A stretch of 64,000 bases of DNA from Zeus faber (lineage: Eukaryota; Chordata; Actinopteri; Zeiformes; Zeidae). How positions within the stretch are numbered: the stretch's first letter is position 1; each line of letters begins with the position of its first letter. Made by a program: the position numbers and the translations under genes. The notes beneath the pieces are model-generated. The model was given only the letters and a program-made list of their open reading frames with translations, was not told the origin of the DNA and did no database searches. The DNA lies in the NCBI GenBank assembly GCA_960531495.1, contig OY482853.1, positions 27,282,411 through 27,346,410 on the forward strand, written 5' to 3'. Positions 27,981 to 41,282 of this stretch are shown here, one piece after another.

Positions 27981-29033
27981 CGGGCTCGACATTAACACAT
28001 GCCCGGGGCAATTTCACTGTCTACGGGCACGTGGAATGCCTCATGCACTTATCCGATCAGGCAAGTGAAAAATGAATGTGATCTCTAACATAACGTTATC
28101 TAAAAATTAACTGCGTACTGAATTGCTGTAGCGGAGCTTTTCCAGCTGAGTTGCGTGTGCACGTGGGGGGGGGGGTTGGTGAGCCACGGCTCGCCCAAGC
28201 TGGGGCGCGTGTGTTCTAATAATTTAAAGAAAGTGTGCGCCGAGTCAATAAAAAGACCATATATTAGTACCAGCAGCGTGTGAGAAGTGCCGGTGGGTAG
28301 TTAACATTATGGATATGATTTGGATTGTGATAAAAGAGAGGATAACAACGTTCAACGGCAGAGGAGAAGAGAGACACTTGCAGTAGTGTTGAAAAGTTTG
28401 CTTCTTTCTTCCAGATGATCCGGCTCACTGAAAAGAGCCGGCTCTTACTCTTCTCTGGACAGATCTATACCTAAAAATGGTTATGTTTACCAGCATAGAT
28501 TGCGTTTAGGGAGGTACATTTTGGTACACAAATTGCTGGGGGGGGGGGGGGGGCATATCACCTGCAGCCTGCAGCATTTTGCACATGTGAAATTTGCACA
28601 AACAATTCCCTGGGGGACAAGTACCAGACACGCTTAATAGGTCCCCCCATAAGTTGAAATTAAACGTTATTGAATAAAAATGTGTATTTATTTCCACGTC
28701 GTCAATGCTGGCATTTCATTGGCGGCTGTGACGTAATTCCCCCCTACAAATGGATTGCCCATCGGCGATCTTGAGTTGCCACAATTGGACGATATGTAAA
28801 TAGAACGATCTACATACATACATACATACATACATACTACTGTCTATCTACACCTTATTGTTATACCTTGTTATTGTTTTGTAGTTTAATAGATTACAAA
28901 AATGACCCAAATCCCTGTTATTTATTTTTTTAAACCTACTTTTTCCATTTCAGAAGTACATTTGGCTAGTAAAACATCTCAGCCAATTGCTGAAGGGCAA
29001 GTGGCTTAAAAAGCTTAATGTCAAGCCCTGCCC
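27981..29033. mobile_element. hAT-like non-autonomous element (copy B)
   Basis: The left end reads GGGCTCGACATTAACACATG and the right end, inverted, GGGCTTGACATTAAGCTTTT, so it is bounded by ~17-bp imperfect inverted repeats. There is no coding sequence. The interior matches a longer relative at 9.6-11.1 kb (AAGTGGAATGCCTCATGCA-type stretch and GATGCTGGCATTTCA-type stretch). A poly-G run sits at 28538-28553 and a CATA tetramer array at 28817-28837. The superfamily assignment comes from the end sequence only. Confidence 0.7.
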
Positions 29034-29149
29034 ATATTGTGTAGGTCCCTCTCATGCCGCCAAAACAGCTCTGACCTGTCAAGGCATGGAATCTACAAAA
29101 CCTCTGAAGGTGTCCTGCGGTATCTGACAGCAAGATTTACATTTAATCC

Positions 29150-29390
29150 ATGTAGGAAACAATTTTTTCAGATCAGCAAAACAATAACAGGAGATAAATA
29201 TAACTTTGCTTTCCATTTATCCTGTAAAAAAAACAAACAAAAAAAAAAAAACACTTAAAGCAAGGACCTTTTGCCCATGAGCTTAATTAAAACAGTTAAA
29301 TTGAAGTGCAACACGAGGCACACATGACACCTTCCTTTAAACATGGTAGTGAGTGAATAAGTATGATGAGATCCGCCCCCAGTAGCGGAG
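29150..29390. mobile_element. fragment of the hAT-like family at 53.86 kb
   Basis: TATAACTTTGCTTTCCATTT, TTAAAGCAAGGACCTTTTGC and GACACCTTCCTTTAAACATG match the left third of the 53.86-kb element in order. Neither end is preserved. Confidence 0.65.
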
Positions 29391-32312
29391 TTTCGTTTCA
29401 AACATGTATTTTATTTTTTTTTTTTCCCCCAGCACCAACCATATAGAGTCTTGATTTGGAAAGAAAACTGAACTTTGAGTCCAGTCACGTTCCATTACCT
29501 CATTACTATATGATAATGACATTTGCATATAGAGCGGAACACATGTGCAGGGGGGACCCCACCATGGACCCCATGGTGCTCTTTTATCAGCCCTGTTCAT
29601 TGATTTTTTGTTTAAGTGTGAATGCATCGAGGTAGGGAACTGTATATAGATATTCCTGATGAAGATATATTCATCAGGAACATGTCCTTGGAGCACTAGT
29701 GATGTACGCACAGATCACGGGCGTCTGGATGCGCACCGTCGGGGCACTCCTGATCTGCGCTCTGTCATGGTGCTCCGTTTGCCCAGAGCGGAAAAATGCC
29801 TAGAACCGGAGCTGGGGAGATGTGCCTTTTCTTTTGGGAGCCCTGCCCCTCTCGCAGTCTCTGCACAGGACTGGAGAGCGGGGACGTGAGATGCGATCAG
29901 TCTTTACTCGACAGCTCTGAGCGGAAAAGGCGAGAGCCTCCGCCTCCTCTCGCCCCGTCCAGAACACTAAACTGCACTCTCAGTTTCAAGGATGATTCTT
30001 CCGAGGATAAAAAATAATAATCTGTCATCAATCACTATGGATGGAGTCTATCGCCGATAGACGATTTAAAACATAAACCTGCCCAAGCCTATCAATAACA
30101 AGCCGAGACAGAATAGGATGATCCTGTAACGTATTCATAATTTACAATGCAGAAACATCGCACTTTGCGATAACATTAAGAGCCAAGAATGGTGAGACAT
30201 ATTGTGCCAGTCACTATACCTTACAGGGCCACATACACAACTATATCATACTTTCACCATATCACCCACCCCACTATTGTGATGTTTTCCCTCTCGTAGT
30301 ATGTGACCATGTGTTCTTCTAACCCTCATTAAGTTTGTCTGAATCAACTACGATCAAACAATTGCACCAAAGCCTACATCACACTCCACAAGGACTAAAC
30401 ATCCTTCATCTGTCCAGAAGGACCAGGGTGAGGGTCCACCGCTCTGATGGGCGCAATAAACAGTTAGCTTAAAACCGTGCAGAGCCTACCCGCAGGCTGA
30501 AACCGCTGAATCAATGAGGCGAGAGTCACACAGAAACTCTTTAATGGAATAAGATTTGCCATTAAGTCGAATCAATAATGATGCCAATGGTGTAGAACGG
30601 ATACAGTTGAGACATGTGAGTCACAGGGCTTTTCTGCTACTTTTAAAATTGAAAGAAACATAGCAGGGCAGGAAAGCCCTGCTATATGCAAAAGTCTTGT
30701 TTTTATACTTGCATCTTTGGATGTTGGTATGCAGGTGTTAAATAGTAATAATGTGACTGAGTTACTTTAAAACTTGAATTATTCCTTAACAACTATACAA
30801 ATAATTAAAAGGAGTGTGCAAGGAAGAGCAGCAGCGGTATAGACAGCAACTCGGTTTGGCTTTGACCACTAAGGTGATTAGATTACTCAGCGTGAACAGC
30901 GAGGGCATGGCTGGGCCTTTTAAAAACAACCTGCTGTCCTGTAAAGCCCCATCGTGGCCCTGCTCCACGCCAGATTGGCTCTTAACAGGATTTCACAACA
31001 TTAACATTCTATCGAGTCAGCATGGCTCTCACTCGCTACAGCGATCCCCCGCTGAAGTGTGACGCCAGTGGGCATGTTTGTGTAAGTTTGCTGTAACAAT
31101 GAAGGGGTAGGACCCCATGCACAGTGAGGAGGGTGGGTAACAATTGCGAGAAATGTAACGACTACTGTGCGTGCAGATCCCACACACCTAGAGCCTTAAA
31201 GCTGACACATCAATGAGTATGTGTTTCAAGATGGAGAGAGAGAAAAAAGCAGAAACCAACACACTTACAGGTTTGTCCAGAGAGGCAGAGCCAGAAAAAG
31301 CTGTGCATTTTGAGTCTTGCTGCAAGGAAAATGATTCGCTGTGAAAAGTTGACAAACGAGAGAATCGCTAGGACACATCTGTTAGGTATCGGAAGGGAGA
31401 GAGTAAAAAAAAATTCTGAACAAACTCTAGACATTCCTATCTTCACATAATTTAATGCAATCTCAGTTATTCACTAGTTGCCATGACAAAGATCTATCCT
31501 TTTAAGTTACTAAATGAATTCTTAATCGAGGGGGAAGCGTGTGAGGGCTTGCATGGAAAAACGGCTATGTGAGACACTGCATTGGATCGGTAGGACAAAT
31601 AATCACCCAAATAAAAAAGAAGGAGCAGTGGAGAGAAACTCCAGAGTAAACACCATCATTATGCACTTGTATCGGAAAGACTGATCACTGCTTGATGTGG
31701 CTGAGGAAAATGAACTGAAAAGTGACACAGCAATCAATTGCCACCTCAATTCCGCCACAAATTCCAGTGACGTTAGGGTAATGAGTTTATAATAAAGAGA
31801 GCCTGCATTTCCATTTCTACTTGAGCCTCTCCTCTAGATGATTGTAGTTTGCTCACGTGTCGCCATGATGTGACTGTATAAAGAGGTTCCAGTTTTCCGG
31901 GTTTTCAAGTGATCTTTCATCTTGTGACCGTGCCCGATGGCTGAAAGACTTCAGGGTGGAGAGAGTGAAACCTGATCCCTCGTTTCAACCAATCATTAAA
32001 TGACAGCACACAAGACGGAGGAGCCACATAAACCGTGCATTATAATCTGTTGTCTTTTGCCAAGTATGCCAGCCGCATTATGATGCACTCTCTGCATTTA
32101 CACCTGATGTTTATTCCCATTCTGGCCTGCTGTTACATGGCATCCAGCGTCTGCTTGATATGCTAACAAGGCAAACAGTGCCGGTGGAAGCAATCTGTCA
32201 AATCAAACATGACATGTAATGGTACTGTACATGTGGGGATATGAAATTTGGCCTCCACACACTTTTCCATCTTCAAATATTTCCACAGTCATTTCAGACC
32301 AACCATTTTTAC

Positions 32313-32316
<4 letters not shown>

Positions 32317-32351
<35 letters not shown>
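32317..32351. repeat. (CA)n microsatellite, ~35 bp
   Basis: An uninterrupted CA run just before a LINE-tail fragment. Confidence 0.97.
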
Positions 32352-32352
<1 letters not shown>

Positions 32353-32359
32353 TGTCTAG

Positions 32360-32553
32360 TTAAGTTGTTTATTTTATTATTCACTAACTGCATTAGGTTT
32401 TAGGAATCAGTAAGTTTAAGTTTGTTTGCGCGGTAGGAATTAGATTAGCTATTATGTTCACTTTAGCAGCTATTGTGCATAATCTCCGGGTGCGTTACAA
32501 AGACATTTCATTGCATAGATGTATGTTTATGACGAATAAACCTCTTGAACTTG
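32360..32553 (+). mobile_element. LINE 3'-tail fragment
   Basis: It resembles the last ~190 bp of the LINE at 63.7 kb: GCATTAGGTTTTAGGAATCA, then CTCCGGGTGCGTTAC and GACGAATAAACCTCTTGAAC. It follows a CA array at 32317-32351. Confidence 0.72.
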
Positions 32554-35045
32554 ATGCAAAAGGTTGGATATCTTGTGAGAAGATCACCATTACAGTGACA
32601 CTTTTATAATTAATTCATAATGAGTGAGTAGTATCTTGTGATGTTTCCACCCTGTGAGGGGTTACTTAAATCACCAATGTGAAGGCACTGTATTAGTTTT
32701 GCACCCAGCTGCTTTTGATTGACTGTAAGCAGGATGCGAGCTGTCCACTACATGCTAAGTGCATTTGCACGCCAGTCTCATTTTCTCGAGAAGAAAACTG
32801 GACAGGTCACATTTTTAATACAGTGTGTGAACAGAAACCAGGCCAAACAGGACAGAGAGAGAAATGGACGAGTTATGGATGGATCACAATCCTTGACATT
32901 TGCTGAGAAATTTCCTATTGAAATTCTTGATTTAGGAACACAGATTGAGTTTTCCAGTAGTTAAAAATGTGATGAAAAATGAGAATGTGTGTTGTGGGAC
33001 ATGGTACTTACTCAAAAAATAAGGCCAGGATCCAGGAGCACTTCCTCGATTGAAATCCTCCATCAAGTAACATTCACATGAAGATAAATGTATGATCATC
33101 ATTGCTTTAGTACAGTAACACTAAACATTTTCCATATAGCTCATACACAGGCTGAAACCCAAATAAATTAACAAATTAATAAGCAAAGAAAAAAAAAAAG
33201 TTACATTTTGCATACACCACCATAATGGTGTGACCTGGTTGTCCCCTTTCTCAAGCCAGGCATTGAATTCTTCCATTGACCTGAGCCTTGTGTGGCCCTG
33301 GGTGCGCTGTTCATGACATCCACCCAGGTGGTAGACTGTGTGTGTGTGTGTGGGGCATAGGTCAACTGATGTCACAGAGGTCACAGGGTCAAATCCCAGA
33401 TGGCAGCAGTATGAAGAGCAGGGGTCAATGGATGTTCACACAGCACAGCAGAGAACAATGGACCTTCCACTGTATCAGCTAGCCAGTGTCAATTCAGAAT
33501 GATGTGGCTCATGATGGACTTGGGCAAAATAAATTTATGCTCTAACTAAAGCAAAGCTAATATACAGCAATGAATCTCAAAGTCCCCCCCCCCCCTCGCC
33601 CCCCATATCAAGGACCCTCAATTTGATGTGCACTACGCAACAGACAACATTTGATAAGACTGTGTTCCTGGGAGCCCAATCTGTAAAGATCTGTTTTTGA
33701 TATGATTTATAACAAACTTCCATACCCGTCTATGCCACGGTTGGCGAGATAACAGTGAAACTAGGACAAAAAGTAATTATTGAACATTTTCCAAAGGTGC
33801 TGATGTCTTGTTAATTAGATAACCGTGAAGCACAACCCTGGAACCTCCTAAAGGACAATACATTGAGAAACACCAACGAACGCCACAACACAGGTGAGAA
33901 CCTATAGCAGTCGTTTGAGCCGACTCTGCTCATATCTTCCCATCTGCTTTAGTCGGCCCACGCAACAAAAAAAAAAAATAAAAAGTCTCTCATAAACACT
34001 TGGTTTGGACAGCGCCAGTGAGGCAAAGCAGATGGTGCGGTTACAGATAAACATCTACGCCTATGGGAGACAAGATATCAACTCGAAAAGACTATGAATG
34101 AAAGACCAAGACCTCAGAGCGTATTTGCTCACCTGTCTGTGCTCACGACAGTGACGTCAGAGTTAATTATCAAGGAAAACAGCCTCCTGTGCTTCTGCGT
34201 CACTTCAAAACCTCAAAGAACGTATGATATGAGTGTATTTAGAAAAGGCAAATACTTTGATTTGGTACACCTAGTGATGAGACGTTTGACCTTTATCTTT
34301 CATTCTTTATCCCCCTTTTCAGTTCTCTTATTTGTTCTCAAAGATGTCTACCCCCACCCTTTACTAATTACAAAAACAAACACTCTAAACTCCATCTCTG
34401 CTAATGCTGCCAATTCCTGTAGGAGGCTTAGCCAGCAGTGAACATGATATACAACTGGTTTGACTAAGAAATTGTACTTATTTAAAGTCTTGTTGGATGG
34501 AAGAGACAGCTTAATGCTGTAATGTACATTAAGTCATTTGATTTGGTTGGTGTAACGGTGGATGAGTGGAGGAGGACTTCTAGTAAACGAAGCAGAGTCA
34601 GTCAGCTCAGCGTTTTGAATGGAATGCTCGCGATAATGTATTAGCTTATATCAAATATATTTCTGCGAAATGTGAAGGTGTAAATCAGTCACATTCAACA
34701 TGAACCACGGCAAACGCCTTGGCCTTTTTTTTGTTTGTTTAAACCATCCTAAATGGATGAACTCATCAACAATTACTCGCAGTTTGCGAGTCCCCCCTCG
34801 CCGGAGTGACTCCAGATTCCCGAGTCATTAAAAAAAAAAATAATAATAAAATGGATTTGTTCGTGACAAACTAATCGTCCACGAGTCTCGCGTCGCTGCC
34901 GATGGCCAGGACCACGCCAAGGCGAAACAAAGTTGAGCGGCGTCAAGTTCCCCTCCCCGACAAACAGAGGCGGAATAAAAACACAACGGGGCCTCTGTCG
35001 GTGTCCGGGATAAAGGGCGAGGGACGTTCACGGGGCCGTACTCAC

Positions 35046-35335
35046 GTTCCGGCGGAGCTCCGTGAGAGCGGCGAGCCGCCGACAAGTTCCCTCTTTTCTT
35101 TCCGAGCGCAGCTGAACAAAATACAACGAGGCAGTCGGGCCCGTCGCTCCTGTCGCCCGTCGACGTTCTTGGTTTTGCGGGGCTTTCCAAACACCACCCG
35201 CTGCTTCGCCGCCAGGAAGGTTCGCACCGGATCGGAGTTGAAGTGGAGTGCGCGTCGGGCGGCTCCTTTGTTCCTCGAGCTCCTATTTCTCGCTCTCGCT
35301 CCCGTGGAGCTCGCCGCTGATTGGCTGAGCCGCCG
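35046..35335 (-). promoter_or_regulatory. CpG island with possible non-coding first exon (minus strand)
   Basis: Positions about 34,890-35,335 are strongly GC- and CpG-rich in an AT-rich neighbourhood. A CCAAT-type box (TGATTGGCTG) lies near 35,318. On the minus strand the GC-rich block reaches a strong donor, CCGGAAC|GTGAGTACGG, with the exon ending at 35046. I infer a TATA-less promoter and first exon of a gene transcribed towards position 1. No convincing coding start is visible; frames in both directions across the island are uninterrupted but low in recognisable content. Confidence 0.4.
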
Positions 35336-35339
35336 GAGG

Positions 35340-36655
35340 GATGGGACCAGGGGGCAGTGAGACCCAGGGCCAGGTGATGGCGGGGCAGTGAGACCAGGAG
35401 ACCCTGTACCAGGTGATCGGGGGGGCAGTGAGACCAGGAGACCCTGTACCAGGTGATCGGGGGGCAGGGGACCCAGGGCCAGGTGATCAGGGGGCAGTGA
35501 GACCAGGAGACCCAGGACCAGGTGATCGGGTAATCAGGGGACCAGGTAACCACAACCTAGGGACCAGGAGACCACGGCCTGGAGACAACAACCAGGGGAC
35601 TAGATGATTGGGGGGCCAGGAGACCCAGGGCCAGGTAATCAGGGGGCAGTGAGGACCAGGACCAGGGGATCCGGGTACTAAGAGACCAGGCGAGCAGGGG
35701 ACCAGGAGACCAGGCGACCACGACCGGGGGACCAGGACCATGTGATCAGGGGACCGGGACACCAGCACCAGGTGATTCCGAGGACCAGGAGACCACAACC
35801 AGGAGACCAGGTGGTCTTTGAACCTACTGACTAGTACCAGGTTATCAGGGGAGAAGAACTGAAGACCAGGACCAGGGGAGCAGGACCAGCGGACCAGGAG
35901 ATTACGGGACAAGGGGATTAGGTGATAAGTGGACCAGGGTACCAGGATCGGGTGATCGGTGGACCAGGACCAGCTAATCGGGGGACCAGGCAACAACAAC
36001 CAGGGGACCAGGTGATCGGGTAATCAGGGGACCAGGTCACCACAACCAAGGGACCAGGAGACCACGGCCTGGAGACAACAACCAGGGGACTAGATGATTA
36101 GGGGACCGGGAGACCAGGGGATTGGGGGGCCAGGAGACCCAGGGCCAGGTAATCAGGGGGCAGTGAGGACCAGGACCAGGGGATCGGGGTACTAAGAGAC
36201 CAGGCGAGCAGGGGACCAGGAGACCAGGCGACCACAACCGGGGGACCAGGACCATGTGATCAGGGGACCGGGACACCAGCACCAGGTGATTCCGAGGACC
36301 AGGAGACCACAACCAGGAGACCAGATGATCTTTGAACCTACTGACTAGTACCAGGTTATCAGGGGAGAAGAACTGAAGACCAGGACCAGGGGAGCAGGAC
36401 CAGCGGACCAGGAGATTACGGGACAAGGGGATTAGGTGATAAGTGGACCAGGGTACCAGGATCGGGGGATCGGTGGGCCAGGACCAGCTTATCGGGGGAC
36501 CAGGCAACAACAACCAGGGAACCAGGTGATCGGGTAATCAGGGGACCATGTAACCACAACCAAGGGACCAGGAGACCACGGCCTGGAGACAACAACCAGG
36601 AGACTAGTTGATTAGGGGACCGGGAGACCAGGGGACCAGGACCGTCTGATTGTCA
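35340..36655. repeat. GGACCAGG-rich minisatellite with higher-order structure
   Basis: The block is built from variants of short units such as GGGGACCAGGAGACC and GACCAGGTGATCGGG. A larger unit repeats: GGTGATCGGGTAATCAGGGG begins at 35521, 36011 and 36525 (the third copy is the same 20-mer). The spacings are 490 and 514 bp, and the 24-bp difference is explained by one extra sub-unit near 36,098-36,122. The array adjoins the CpG island. The 158-241 aa minus-strand frames through it (Pro-Gly-Trp-Ser rich) are products of the repeat, not genes. Confidence 0.93.
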
Positions 36656-36969
36656 CATGCGACCCGCCAGACAAAGCTGTTAAAACAAACAAAAGTTGAC
36701 AAGTTAATGTATCCATTTAATCTGCTGTTAGGACTTTCCCGCCCCCATCCACCGACCTATATACATGCAGACCAGATGCCACGGGTTTGGATTAACTAGT
36801 GATTGTTTAAACAACATATGGAGAGATATTTTTATGGCTAATAATACTGGACCTATGTGCTTCCTTCTGGGAGAAAGTTTGGGGACTTTGGGAAATTAAC
36901 TTGATGGACGTATTAATTGTACGGTTCCCAACATTTTAGAGCTGCGACCTATGGAACTTAATTTGAGTC

Positions 36970-37195
36970 AATATTATATAAATAAATAAATCTATAAATA
37001 AATATGCTTATGAAATAAATAAATATGTCTGCGAAATAAATCCTGAAATAAATAAATGAGGCAATCAATAAATAAATAAATAAATAAAAACCCACCCCAT
37101 GAATTTGCATATAACAGATGGAAATTTGGCATTATGAAATAAAAATGCCCTGAAATAAATAAATGTGGCACTATGAAATAGAAGTACGCCTTCGT
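36970..37195. repeat. degenerate TAAA-rich tandem repeat
   Basis: Variants of TGAAATAAATAAATG recur at irregular spacing, alternating with ATTATGAAAT segments. Similar repeats are common in fish. A shorter TAAA run is at 9482-9528. Confidence 0.8.
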
Positions 37196-37870
37196 CAATG
37201 GGTCGTTTCTCTGTAATTGCATGAGAGCGCCGTCCCTCTTAAACAAACCAGAGGTTCGTAACTTTAATCACACATCAGGAAAAACTGGCAAATACAAGTA
37301 GTGGCATTCAACCCCCCCGGTGAAGCCATCCCTTGACCCCCTGCAGTGTGCCTCCCGGGCCTGGTAAGAAGGCCTTTGTCCTGATAATGCGATCACCTGT
37401 CTGTCACACACTCGCTCTTGAAAAGGTTTAGTAGCACTGTGAGGGTCATGCTTTTTTAAAATTATTATTATTATTATTATTATTTATTTCTATGAATACC
37501 ATAAACAAACATTGCTGACGAATGCAAAGGCCGGTAAGCCAATACATTGGCTGCGGTGTGCTTTACAGGTCTGTCAGCTCATCTCAGCCAGGCCGACCCT
37601 CACCTGACCCCCATTTGATGCTCCTCGTACATCAAAAGTCCACTCAGATGTCCAGATGTCTCATATCTATCTATCTATCTATCTATCTATCAGCACAAAC
37701 TGCTTGCTGTGTGGTTTTAACCGAGTAGGATTCATGAGCTTCCTGAGATGGACAGTTCCAATTAAACATGACTCATCATTGCCTGATGCTGTTTGTCTGT
37801 GTGTGTTGGCATGTGTGAAAAAGTGTGGCTTCATATAAGAGTCTGCATGACTGTTGCTGAGCTATTTGAT

Positions 37871-37909
37871 GTGTGTGTGTGTGTGTGTGTGTGTGTGGGC
37901 GCGCGCGCA
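37871..37909. repeat. (GT)n followed by (GC)n
   Basis: A GT run of 27 bp passes directly into GGGCGCGCGCGC. Alternating purine-pyrimidine tracts of this kind can adopt Z-DNA. A TATC tetramer array lies at 37665-37692. Confidence 0.95.
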
Positions 37910-38289
37910 CGCCCATCTGTGTATCTATTAGCGCCATAATGCTCACATCAGAGCTCGCTGAAACACCCACCAGTCCTCAGACACCCACTTTTGTTGTTTT
38001 TATCAGATGTTATTCCGCCTCCCCTCAGCCTGCTTCTCATTATCTCTTTTATCACTCTCTCCCCAATCCCCCTGCGTCACGGTTCCCGCCTCGTCCTGCA
38101 GTCGTTGTTCTCGCCGAAGCGCCGGCTGTAATTGGACGTCTTATTGAGAGTCAAACAAGTGTTGACGAATTGCCATGAGGATTTCCGCTCGTTCGAAAGC
38201 GAAGAGTACTTTGTCTAAACTTAGCCTACACTTCCTCCTCTCCCTGCCCTCGCACACGGTACGTGGGCACCTGCGTGAGGCAGAACGGG

Positions 38290-38306
38290 GGAGAGAGAGA
38301 GAGAGA

Positions 38307-38358
<52 letters not shown>
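38290..38358. repeat. (GA)n microsatellite, ~69 bp
   Basis: A GA run with one GT interruption near 38311. A second, shorter GA run lies at 38818-38844, and CT/CA runs at about 38538-38585. Confidence 0.97.
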
Positions 38359-38359
<1 letters not shown>

Positions 38360-38540
38360 GAGAAGAACAAAAGGGACACCTTAAGTTGACTCTCGTGAGT
38401 GGGCCGTTTGTACACCAATCCATTCAACATGTCCAAACGAAGGTTTTCTCATACGCTATGTCCAAATCCTATCTGTGTGCACTCCATCCTGCTGTTGAAC
38501 TCCTGCACCCGCTTCCGTTACCGCAACCAGCAATGCAATC

Positions 38541-38574
<34 letters not shown>

Positions 38575-39267
38575 GCACACACACAGCGCCATTGTTTTGG
38601 CAGCAGATAAGGTTCAGCAACGGCCGTTGGTGCTCAGCCAATCAATGACTCACCTGGAGGAACCAGTCTCTTATATGCCAGCTACCAGGAAAAGCCGTCT
38701 CCTGCTGAGGGTCAAGTTACGAGCGGGGCAGGACGGGGAGGCCGGGTCGATGAACATTCTCTCTGCAGAGGGCTTTTTAGTCAAGGAATCTTCAAAGCAC
38801 CAGAAGGTTGAGCGAAAAAGAGAGAGAGAGAGAGAGAGAGAGAGCCAAAGCGCAGGAGTCGTTCACCGGGAATAGAAGTGCATTTGGAATCTGCATGACG
38901 AGGCAGCACTAAAGCAGAGATCCATTGAGTAAAATGGTAAGGCTTGCTGACGTTTCCATTGGCAGCGGAATGGAAGTCGCGGAGTGCACACCGTTGACAA
39001 TAAGGAATCGAGGAATGTATCCTCTGTAAAGGTACTAAACACGGCGCACGCGAGGCTTCAGGCGCTTTCACTGCAACACGGAAACACCGGTTTGGCTGGT
39101 CAGGGACGTGTTTTATGATTCTTTTTCCCCCTCTCTCTCCCTGCTTGACGTGAAATTACTGTGGACCTGTTTAGGCAGGGAGGGATGTTTGTGAAAGGAA
39201 AAATGTCCACCTCGAAGGTCTGTCTGGCTCTGAACTAAAGCAAGTTGTGTCACTGTCAAGTTCTTGC

Positions 39268-39297
39268 CTTTCATATGTATAGGAATACATATGAAAG
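39268..39297. repeat. perfect palindrome, 13-bp arms
   Basis: CTTTCATATGTAT (39268-39280) and its exact complement at 39285-39297 flank the loop AGGA. It lies just beyond the inferred slc25a36 polyadenylation site. Confidence 0.97.
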
Positions 39298-39965
39298 TGA
39301 GTTGGGGTGGAGGCAGTCCCATATTTACATATGTGATCTGACTGATGCGGTGCCAAAATAAACGCTAATGCGAGTCCAAATTATTCTGGTGTACATGAGC
39401 AAACCGCACCACCTGGTGGTTGTAAATGCCATTACATCAGTAAGACAAGAAGTTCCTTCATCTGTCCAATTTAAGCAACTTGATATCATTCCATACATAC
39501 TTACATACATGTCTTTCTCCCCCTTGCCATTGAACAGGCTGATTTGTAGAGTGCTCAATATTGCTTTCATTTGTTTTGGTTTCAGACAACAAAACTGTGA
39601 AAACATTTAGGAAAATCTTGAATTCAATGATATGGGGAACTTTAGATAATGTCTTGTGTAAAAACCCAAAGGTGAAGTAGTCAATCTCTGGACACCTGAA
39701 TTCACTTGCACTCTTTCCATTTTATTGAATTTGTTTTACAAAACAGGCATGAGAGAATGCATAGACTGAGCAACACTTCCAGTCGGCTCACCAGATGAGT
39801 CGTGGGGGAAATGGGGAGGGAAGGAAAACAAAAACATAAACTTCTATAAAAGTCAAATAAAAACACATTTTGCAACTAGTCGACTCGAGTGCATACTCCT
39901 ATAATCTTGTACACACAGAAAACATGACAAAGCGAACATATGATGTAACATGTATGCAAGCACAC

Positions 39966-39971
<6 letters not shown>

Positions 39972-40003
<32 letters not shown>
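39972..40003. repeat. (CA)n microsatellite in probable slc25a36 3' UTR
   Basis: A CA run of ~32 bp. Another, ~34 bp, lies at 40611-40644. Confidence 0.96.
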
Positions 40004-40005
<2 letters not shown>

Positions 40006-40607
40006 CTAATGCAAACACCACACAAACATATTCGATAAACAACACAAACCGACTCAAATGAGAGGCGAATAATACCAGGACAACTCAACACACCATTTAC
40101 CTAGACTTTGTAGTACAAGTGTACTTTTAACCAACTAGGGGGCAAAGGGTTAAGCCAGCACCCCGATCTGGGACAATCTGTAGTAGCCGCAACAGGATCC
40201 CTCGAGGACCCACAGCTCAAGAAATGTTAGATTCCTTGTTCGCCAACTGTATCATCTCTATCTATTGACACACCTTCAGAGGAAGAAAAAAAAAAGACCA
40301 TTCCGGCGTTTAAAGTGTTAAGTATTTTCGAGAACGATTTTGCTACAATCCATGATAGTACAGGGGCGCCATTTTGGGTGTCGGAATCAAACTGCCCGAC
40401 AGTCTCTGGCAAGATGGCACTGAGAAAAGCACGTATTGAACTGCAGAGATCATGAGCGATGCTAACTTGTGTTGGTGTTTTTAGGGTGCTCTGTTAAGAT
40501 TGTAGCGATTGGCGAAATGCATACACCCAGCCTATTTGTCCTTGCTCATTTGAACACACACACACAGGCAAATATTCCAATTTATCGCCCCCCCGCCACA
40601 GATGAAC

Positions 40608-40646
<39 letters not shown>

Positions 40647-41170
40647 TCACAAACAAATGGACAGGCCTAATTGAATAAGGAGATTGCTGAGCGATGACAA
40701 GAGGATTGTCCTTGCCTGGATTACAAAAATGACCAAAAAAAAACCCCAAATCAGAAGAAAACGAGATGGGAAAGTAATTGCAGAGCGCAATGAAAAAGTG
40801 CATAAATACAGACAAAACAGTTGTGTAATAATGGGGAATCAACCTGCAGAGGGGGCAGGGAAGAGGCACTCCCCTCTACCCAACCGAAAACAAAAAAAAA
40901 AATGCTGCATTTGCCATTTAGCTGAAACTGAAACATTTTCTGTAGATATTTCTATATATAATATCTAGTATAGTCAGTAAAATTTCTTAGTTTAATTTTT
41001 TTTTTAATATTTTCTGTCATTTTTTGTATATTCTTTTAAGGAATGACATATTGGTCCGTGTTTCACTCTTTTTTTTTTTTTCCTTACGGATTATTTGTTT
41101 CTCTGGTAGGTGACTGTGAGCTATGTTCAGGTTACTTTTGGTAGCTTGTGTCGGCAGAGCTCATAATTCA

Positions 41171-41282
<112 letters not shown>

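Larger units (their letters stand above)
29391..34889. other. non-coding DNA
   Basis: A GC-richer patch at 29.70-29.96 kb is unexplained. The rest holds the LINE tail at 32.36-32.55 kb, poly-A and poly-C tracts, and no recognisable exon. Confidence 0.55.
36656..39699. other. non-coding DNA with dense simple repeats
   Basis: TAAA-rich, TATC, GT/GC, GA and CT/CA arrays and a small palindrome. A CpG-moderate stretch near 38.0-38.2 kb shows no exon. No gene recognised. Confidence 0.6.

Noticed and set aside
34828..36513. Three minus-strand frames of 158-241 aa, rich in Pro, Gly, Ser and Trp
   Set aside because: They run through the minisatellite and CpG island; homology between them follows from the repeat, and there are no domain motifs.
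35340..36655. CRISPR-like array of short repeats
   Set aside because: Units are contiguous and degenerate without unique spacers, and the genome is eukaryotic; it is a minisatellite.
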